Source: Bryobacterales bacterium
GTDB lineage: Bacteria > Acidobacteriota > Terriglobia > Bryobacterales > Bryobacteraceae
Assembly (NCBI GenBank): GCA_003132865.1
Contig: PKYZ01000330.1
Location: 270-11,528, forward strand
DNA length: 11,259 bases
Reading direction: 5' to 3'
Shown piece by piece: positions 7,658 to 11,259 of the stretch (position 1 is the stretch's first letter; each line of letters begins with the position of its first letter). The translations under genes were made by a program, and so were the position numbers. The notes beneath the pieces were generated by a model, which was not told the origin of the DNA, searched no databases, and was given only the letters and a program-made list of their open reading frames with translations.

Positions 7658-8260
7658 GTGCGTCGAGACTTCCGTCAGCGTTGCGCCTACTGCGAACGTA
7701 CTGAAGCCGTGCTCGGCGGAGAGGAGTTCTTTGAGATCGATCACTTTCGTCCGGTCTCGAAATTCCGCGAGGAAGCGACGCACTACCCGAACCTTTATTA
7801 CTCTTGCGGCAAATGCAACCGGCACAAGGCGAATACATGGCCTTCGGATGACTTGATTGCAAAGGGGTTCCGCTTTGCCGACCCTTGCCAGGAAGACATG
7901 TATGTCGACCATTTGCAGGAGATGCCCGACGGCAGGTTGCAACCTCTGACTACTTGCGGTCGCTACACTCGCGATCACATCCGCCTCGACCGCCGCGACC
8001 TGCTTAATTGGCGTCAGCTTAGGCGCCAGAGGGCGCAGGAATTGGAGACGTTCGCGCGGACGGCAACTCGTCTCGAAGCTCTGTTATCGGGCGAGCCTGA
8101 CCCCGTCAAACAGAGTCAAATCCGGGAAGAGATCGAGGCCTTGACCGCTCGGATCGCAGTCGACCAGCGTCTCTTCTTGCAGAACAACCTGAACGTACCC
8201 TTTCCATTCCCAGGCCCTCGGCGAGGGGGCGCTGTCTCCACGCGCGTGCGATTGCTGTAG
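7658..8260 (+). CDS. HNH endonuclease with zinc-knuckle CxxC pairs
   Basis: Predicted metal-dependent nuclease of the beta-beta-alpha-metal HNH type. Numbering from the GTG at 7658: the first knuckle is CAYC (Cys9, Cys12), the catalytic strand EIDHFRPVS has Asp28-His29, and the second knuckle with the metal helix is YYSCGKCNRHK (Cys50, Cys53, Asn54, His56). Residues 66-116 form a family-specific extension (FRFADPCQEDMYVDHLQ, GRYTRDHIRLDRRDLLN). Residues about 117-172 are a long charged helix likely to form a coiled coil. The catalytic core is intact, but this start leaves only eight residues before the first cysteine; the normal N-terminus seems to lie upstream behind a stop codon at 7625. 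HNH proteins of this kind occur in mobile DNA and in defence systems; no ATPase or other known partner is next to it. The last 20 residues (PGPRRGGAVSTRVRLL) look low in conservation. Confidence 0.75.
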   Translation: MRRDFRQRCAYCERTEAVLGGEEFFEIDHFRPVSKFREEATHYPNLYYSCGKCNRHKANTWPSDDLIAKGFRFADPCQEDMYVDHLQEMPDGRLQPLTTCGRYTRDHIRLDRRDLLNWRQLRRQRAQELETFARTATRLEALLSGEPDPVKQSQIREEIEALTARIAVDQRLFLQNNLNVPFPFPGPRRGGAVSTRVRLL

Positions 8261-8337
8261 ATTGCCGAAATCTGGGACTTGGCCAGCGCGTGGCGAATCG
8301 GAGTACCCTGCTCGCCACCCGTCCGTTGCCGCGTGCG

Positions 8338-8538
8338 CTACACCCCCGCTAGTTTGCGCCCCTGCGACCAAAGCGCGGTGGCTTCCTCCACGACCTTGCG
8401 GCTCTCGTTGTAAATGATCCTCAGGCGGTCTACGATGTCTTTGGTCGCCGCCGCAAGATAGCCTGTTCGATCCGCAACCCGCTGGGTAACCTGCTTCGCC
8501 GCGTACCAGCGATCCCGCTTCCGCCGGGTCAGTCTCAA
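8338..8538 (-). CDS. Small helical hypothetical protein, possibly the 3' part of a frameshifted gene
   Basis: A 66-residue helical, charged product (KRDRWYAAKQVTQRVADRTG, DIVDRLRIIYNESRKVVEEA). The only start in frame is a TTG at 8538 without a clear ribosome site. A neighbouring frame just upstream on the same strand reads FPELPIEWVETD before joining near 8525. One extra C in the CCC at that point would explain a break, which suggests that the two parts were once a single protein. The family is not recognised. The flanks, 8261-8337 and 8540-8662, hold nothing else I can support. It could still be chance coding in GC-rich DNA. Confidence 0.35.
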   Translation of the reverse strand: MRLTRRKRDRWYAAKQVTQRVADRTGYLAAATKDIVDRLRIIYNESRKVVEEATALWSQGRKLAGV

Positions 8539-8662
8539 CCCATTCTATCGGGAGCTCTGGAAATTCCCGCGAAGAGTGGAACCGGGAGCGTGACACGCGA
8601 CACAGACAAACCACAGCCTCAGTGCGCACACGCACAAGGCCCGTCTTGGAGTGCGAGATCCC

Positions 8663-8908
8663 TTACGCTTCCTTCTTCTTCAACAAGTGATCGTTGTCCT
8701 TGATGAAAGTCTTGATTTGTTCCGCCGCGGCCAGCAGTCTTTCCCACTGCTCTTTGTAAAGCGTGACCGGGAAGCGACCCAGTCCGTAGACGGACACCCC
8801 GCCTTTCTCGCTCACGCGGACGGAAATCTGGCCCCGTCCCGGCTTCTTCAGCGCCTCATTCTCGGCGCGCAAACGTTCCAGTTCAGCTTTCAGATCTTCA
8901 TCGGCCAT
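8663..8908 (-). CDS. Small conserved coiled-coil protein, function unknown
   Basis: An 81-residue product from the ATG at 8908 (MADEDLKAELERLRAENEAL). Residues 3-24 form a leucine-heptad coiled coil. A compact beta/helix part follows, with VRVSEKGGVSVYGLGRFPVTLYKEQW and a lysine-rich helical tail (IKTFIKDNDHLLKKKEA). I recall this combination of a coiled coil plus 'SEKGGVSVYG-GRFPVTLY' as a recurrent small bacterial protein without known role. An ATG at 8920 would add MLSC; neither start has a good ribosome site. It follows the secreted protein gene (stop at 8926) on the same strand, so co-transcription is likely. Confidence 0.75.
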   Translation of the reverse strand: MADEDLKAELERLRAENEALKKPGRGQISVRVSEKGGVSVYGLGRFPVTLYKEQWERLLAAAEQIKTFIKDNDHLLKKKEA

Positions 8909-8925
8909 ACATGACAGCATATCGC

Positions 8926-10089
8926 TTATCGGCAGGCGTAGGAATAAGCGGAATTCAGGTAGCCCCGCAGCTCCCCCGTCCGGGCTGGATCTGCCTGGGC
9001 GCTCGCAATCGTCGCGTTCAAAATGGGAACCAGGAAGCGCCTGTACTTGTCGAGCGCCGGTTGATCGTGCATTCGAAACGCCTGCTCGATGGCCCTCTCG
9101 GTCGCCGGCGTGACCAGTTCCAGGCGCCCCACAAACACCCGCACCGTGTTCGCTGGCGCCGGGCTAATCGCCAGAGGCAAAATGGCGCTCACCGCTGGGG
9201 CAGGCAGTATGTACAGAAGCCGGCTGCCTTCTTCGAACCAGGAATTCCGCCAGGTCGCAATCATGGCGCGCGCTTCATCCACGTACAGACCGCGTGCGAC
9301 GAGGATGTCCTCCAAGTCCTTGAACATGGAGTCCGCGGTCGCCGTCAGCGGCGGCGGGTCCACCAGCGCTTGATCGCGCAACCCGCCAGAGACGCGGTAA
9401 CCCAGCTTCCCGCCGCGGCTCTCGATCAACATGACGCCGGGAATCTCTTCCGTCCCGAGATTCCGCACCAACACCTTACCTTCCGGAGTCAGGCGGGCCG
9501 CGATTGGCAGCGCTGCTGAAGACACGCCGCGATAGAACAGGAATTTCTCATCTTGGTCGCCGCCCGGCGCCTTCACTCGCAACGGTGTGGCCCCCGTGCT
9601 CCGTGCGGCGTAATAGTGGTTATCGCCGTTGCCCGACGGGAACGCCGCCCGAGAGCCTGGCAGCAGGCGCACTTCATTCCACCGAATGCTGCCATCGGTG
9701 TCGGTTCGCTCCACGGCGCTCGCGTGCGGATACCACTCGGTGATTATTCCCTTCGCGAACGACACGTTCACCGAAACAGTTGTTTCGCGCGGACTGTAGA
9801 AATACAGCACCGGCGTCTCCATGCGCACCGTCTCGCTCAGGCCGCATTTGAAGTTTTCATCGCGGAAGTGCTCGACGAACGCCGGCAAATCCGTCGATCC
9901 CCTAAGCGGCACCCACGCGACGGCCTGCCCGTCAGGACCTGCGACGGAAGTGAAGGTGCCCCATTCATGTACGGTGAGTTCGCCCGCCGCGCCGCCGTGC
10001 TCCACGACCGGCGAACTGCCCACGGAAGAAATCGCCAGGCAGGCGGCCATGGCCCCCGCGGCCAAGAGTCGCAATGCTTTTCCCGACAT
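8926..10089 (-). CDS. Secreted protein of the uncharacterised HEWGTF type
   Basis: A 387-residue protein with a signal peptide (residues 1 to about 25, KALRLLAAGAMAACLAISSVGSS). The mature part opens with ELTVHEWGTFTSVAGPDG (37-54) and WVPLRGSTDLPAFVEHF. It continues with beta-rich stretches (METPVLYFYSPRETTVSVNV, ITEWYP, FLFYRGV) and ends in a helical region (RFLVPILNATIASAQADPAR). I recognise the HEWGTF...TPVLYFYS pattern from unannotated secreted proteins of Acidobacteriota and Planctomycetota; the function is unknown. The start is secure: an AGGAGGG ribosome site sits 6-7 bases upstream of the ATG, and a TATAAT box further upstream. It is likely first of a two-gene unit with the coiled-coil gene downstream. 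Confidence 0.75.
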   Translation of the reverse strand: MSGKALRLLAAGAMAACLAISSVGSSPVVEHGGAAGELTVHEWGTFTSVAGPDGQAVAWVPLRGSTDLPAFVEHFRDENFKCGLSETVRMETPVLYFYSPRETTVSVNVSFAKGIITEWYPHASAVERTDTDGSIRWNEVRLLPGSRAAFPSGNGDNHYYAARSTGATPLRVKAPGGDQDEKFLFYRGVSSAALPIAARLTPEGKVLVRNLGTEEIPGVMLIESRGGKLGYRVSGGLRDQALVDPPPLTATADSMFKDLEDILVARGLYVDEARAMIATWRNSWFEEGSRLLYILPAPAVSAILPLAISPAPANTVRVFVGRLELVTPATERAIEQAFRMHDQPALDKYRRFLVPILNATIASAQADPARTGELRGYLNSAYSYACR

Positions 10090-10094
10090 CCGGA

Positions 10095-10118
10095 CCCTCC
10101 TGATGTTGCTCTATTATA
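10095..10118 (-). promoter_or_regulatory. Promoter -10 box and ribosome site of the HEWGTF gene
   Basis: On the minus strand a perfect TATAAT occupies 10118-10113 and AGGAGGG occupies 10101-10095, right before the ATG at 10089. No good -35 lies 16-18 bases upstream of the -10 box. The untranslated leader would be only about 15-20 bases. The region is shared with the divergent Rieske gene. Confidence 0.5.
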
Positions 10119-10197
10119 GCGCTCACCGCGCCGAAGTTTCCCAAAACTTTACAAATTGGTCACACTCCGGCGCGCCCGTCTGTCTTATTGTGAAAGC

Positions 10198-10680
10198 ATG
10201 CCGGTCACGGACCAAAGCGGCGCGCAAACCGAGGTCACGCGCAGGAAGTTTTACATCGCCATGATCTACGGCCTGTGGAGCCTGATTGCCGCGGCGCTGT
10301 CAATCCCGGCTGCGATCTATCTCCTCATTCCGCCCAAGCTCCGCAAGATGCCGGAGTGGGCCGAGGCAGGCGACGTGTCCAACCTCGAGCCGCGCGTGCC
10401 GGTCGAGATGGTCTTCCGCCAGAACCGCGTGGATGGATGGAAAATCCAGAGCGAAAAAACCACGGCCTGGGTGGTGAAGCTTTCCGCGGCCCAGGTGGTG
10501 GCCTACGGGCCGCAATGCACGCACCTAGGCTGCGCCTATCATTGGGACGACAACCGCAACCACTTTCTGTGCCCCTGTCACACGTCCATCTTCGGCGTCG
10601 ATGGCGCGCGCAAACGCCGGGCCATCGTCCGAAAGCAGGCGAAGGCGATGCCACTCACGGTGCGCGCCCCAAGCTTGTAA
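10198..10680 (+). CDS. Rieske [2Fe-2S] protein of a bc-type complex, C-terminus replaced
   Basis: Membrane-anchored electron carrier, the iron-sulphur subunit of a quinol oxidising bc complex. From the ATG at 10198: a Tat-like twin arginine motif TRRKFYI (14-20), a membrane anchor at about 18-44, and the cluster motifs CTHLGC (107-112) and CPCH (125-128). These give ligands Cys107, His109, Cys125 and His128, with Cys112 and Cys127 for the disulphide. The fold is normal through HTSIFGVDG (128-136). After that, family members have a loop such as GPAPRPL and a final strand, about 30 residues in all. Here the sequence becomes ARKRRAIVRKQAKAMPLTVR, which is simply the antisense of the DUF899 gene. 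The protein is therefore truncated and carries an unrelated tail; stability of the cluster is doubtful. No cytochrome b gene follows. The ribosome site before the ATG is weak (GAAAG). Confidence 0.85.
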   Translation: MPVTDQSGAQTEVTRRKFYIAMIYGLWSLIAAALSIPAAIYLLIPPKLRKMPEWAEAGDVSNLEPRVPVEMVFRQNRVDGWKIQSEKTTAWVVKLSAAQVVAYGPQCTHLGCAYHWDDNRNHFLCPCHTSIFGVDGARKRRAIVRKQAKAMPLTVRAPSL

Positions 10681-11046
10681 CGTATCGACCGGCGCGCGTG
10701 ACGCGATGACGAAGTTCGCGCGCTGCGTTATGTGCGGCGCAATACCGTTGAATCCGTCGAGCCAGAGCGAGCACATCGGACAGAAGCTATCATCGCCTGC
10801 CCAGTACATCAGGTGATAGAGAATCAAGTATGGCTTGTTCTCTGCGAACAGCTCGGATAAACGAACGCGATTGCTGCCTTCGATGAACTCGTAGTCGGGG
10901 ACGACCGGACCCGGCGGCAGGTTGCGCCGCATCGCCGCGACCTCTTCGATGCGGTCGCGCAGTTCGATCTCCGCGCCGCGCAGACGATCGCGCGATCGAC
11001 GATACGCCTCGTCGGCGCCGGGCATTAAAAGGCTTGAATCCGCCAT
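10525..11046 (-). CDS. DUF899 thioredoxin-like protein, C-terminally truncated
   Basis: A 173-residue product matching the first two thirds of DUF899 (thioredoxin-fold, possible redox or detoxification role): a helical start ending ELRDRIEEVAAMRRNLPPG, then VPDYEFIEG, VRLSELF, YLILYHLMYW and the cysteine pair FCPMCSLWLDGFNG (Cys89, Cys92), then ITQRANFVIASRAPVDTLQAW and WHRLRLLSDDG. Family members run about 50-80 residues further. Here the native part ends near residue 146-154, and the rest (VTGAQKVVAVVVPMIGAA) is the antisense of the Rieske cluster region. Its TAG lies within the Rieske CTHLGC codons. The start is supported by AAGGAA upstream and a strong promoter at 11077-11105. Related genes are often controlled by ArsR-type regulators, which fits the palindromic operator seen here (inference). 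Confidence 0.8.
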   Translation of the reverse strand: MADSSLLMPGADEAYRRSRDRLRGAEIELRDRIEEVAAMRRNLPPGPVVPDYEFIEGSNRVRLSELFAENKPYLILYHLMYWAGDDSFCPMCSLWLDGFNGIAPHITQRANFVIASRAPVDTLQAWGAHREWHRLRLLSDDGPAFARAIDAEDGRVTGAQKVVAVVVPMIGAA

Positions 11047-11076
11047 GTCATTTCCTTTCGATCGTACGGTCGTCCG

Positions 11077-11105
11077 AATATAGTGACCTAAAGGTCAGGT
11101 GTCAA
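11077..11105 (-). promoter_or_regulatory. Near-consensus sigma70 promoter of the DUF899 gene with palindromic operator in the spacer
   Basis: On the minus strand TTGACA (11105-11100) and TATATT (11082-11077) are separated by exactly 17 bases. The spacer contains a perfect palindrome, TGACCT / AGGTCA with two central bases, at 11084-11097. Transcription would begin near 11070, giving a leader of about 24 bases. A repressor bound there would block the polymerase directly, so the gene is probably repressed and inducible. The regulator gene is not in the window. Confidence 0.75.
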
Positions 11106-11112
11106 GCGCAGT

Positions 11113-11186
11113 AATGTCACTGAGCGCAACCATTGTCACCCTGAGCGCAGCTATTGTCACCCTGAGCGCAGTCGAACGGCGACAAT
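11113..11186. repeat. Tandem copies of a dispersed palindromic repeat (GTCACCCTGAGCGCAG)
   Basis: Three units follow each other: 11113-11131 (two bases shorter), 11132-11152 and 11153-11173. The last two share ATTGTCACCCTGAGCGCAG at a period of 21 bases. The third unit continues into TCGAACGGCGACAAT, so ATTGTCACC (11153) and GGCGACAAT (11178-11186) form an inverted repeat with one mismatch. I recall GTCACCCTGAGCGCAGTCGAA as a widely dispersed intergenic repeat in Acidobacteriota and other phyla. Past it, 11187-11259 holds no gene I can support, although a plus-strand frame reads WGWPYPSGGGWIWHLDGHPF up to the edge and a minus-strand frame is also open. Confidence 0.7.
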
Positions 11187-11259
11187 GGGGATGGCCTTAC
11201 CCCAGCGGGGGCGGATGGATCTGGCATCTCGACGGCCATCCGTTCACAGCATTTTTCAA

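Noticed and set aside
7115..7978. Minus-strand open frame (287 codons) over the small helical and HNH genes
   Set aside because: The plus strand carries recognisable HNH motifs, and the minus product shows no family signature or ribosome site.
11113..11186. Short CRISPR array
   Set aside because: The units are nearly contiguous at a 21-base period with no unique spacers, and there are no cas genes.

Overview
The window is high-GC DNA, most likely from an Acidobacteriota relative of Candidatus Solibacter / Bryobacterales, or a metagenome-derived genome of that kind. The strongest pointer is the xylanase at 2608-4377, which ends in the beta-rich C-terminal domain (TIGR03437 type) known for its expansion in Solibacter. 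The secreted GH26, GH10 and TolB-like proteins and the HEWGTF-type secreted protein fit the same polysaccharide-degrading soil lifestyle. Taxonomy is inferred; there is no rRNA or marker gene.

Layout. (1) 1-2599, plus strand: the 3' part of a tandem GH26 mannanase-like gene whose second domain has lost both catalytic glutamates; a pair of hairpins; a short DUF4440/SnoaL-like exported protein; and, by ATGA overlap, a secreted TolB-like propeller protein. (2) 2608-6358, minus strand: a tightly coupled run transcribed acyl-CoA dehydrogenase -> short-chain dehydrogenase -> GH10 xylanase with 4-base stop/start overlaps. It converges on the TolB-like gene with only 8 bases between them. (3) 6377-8662: a patch of small, poorly conserved and damaged genes. 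It holds a gene broken by two apparent single-base deletions (C-terminus resembling a COMM domain), a small helical protein, an HNH endonuclease whose 5' end carries an in-frame TAA, and a short minus-strand ORF that may also be frameshifted. (4) 8663-10089, minus strand: an uncharacterised secreted protein followed by a small coiled-coil protein. (5) 10198-11046: a Rieske iron-sulphur protein (plus) and a DUF899 protein (minus) run into each other, both losing their normal C-termini at about 10585-10611. This is a deletion scar or an assembly chimera. The DUF899 gene has a near-consensus promoter with a perfect palindrome filling the spacer. (6) 11113-11186: tandem and inverted copies of a dispersed repeat, then a right edge without a recognisable gene.

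Most worth checking: the Rieske/DUF899 junction, the catalytically dead second GH26 domain, the palindromic operator inside the DUF899 promoter, and the broken cassette at 6476-8260 with its COMM-like protein and its HNH module. I did not find a clearly new multi-gene system; the helical protein + HNH pair is the nearest candidate. All family calls come from reading motifs, without database searches.
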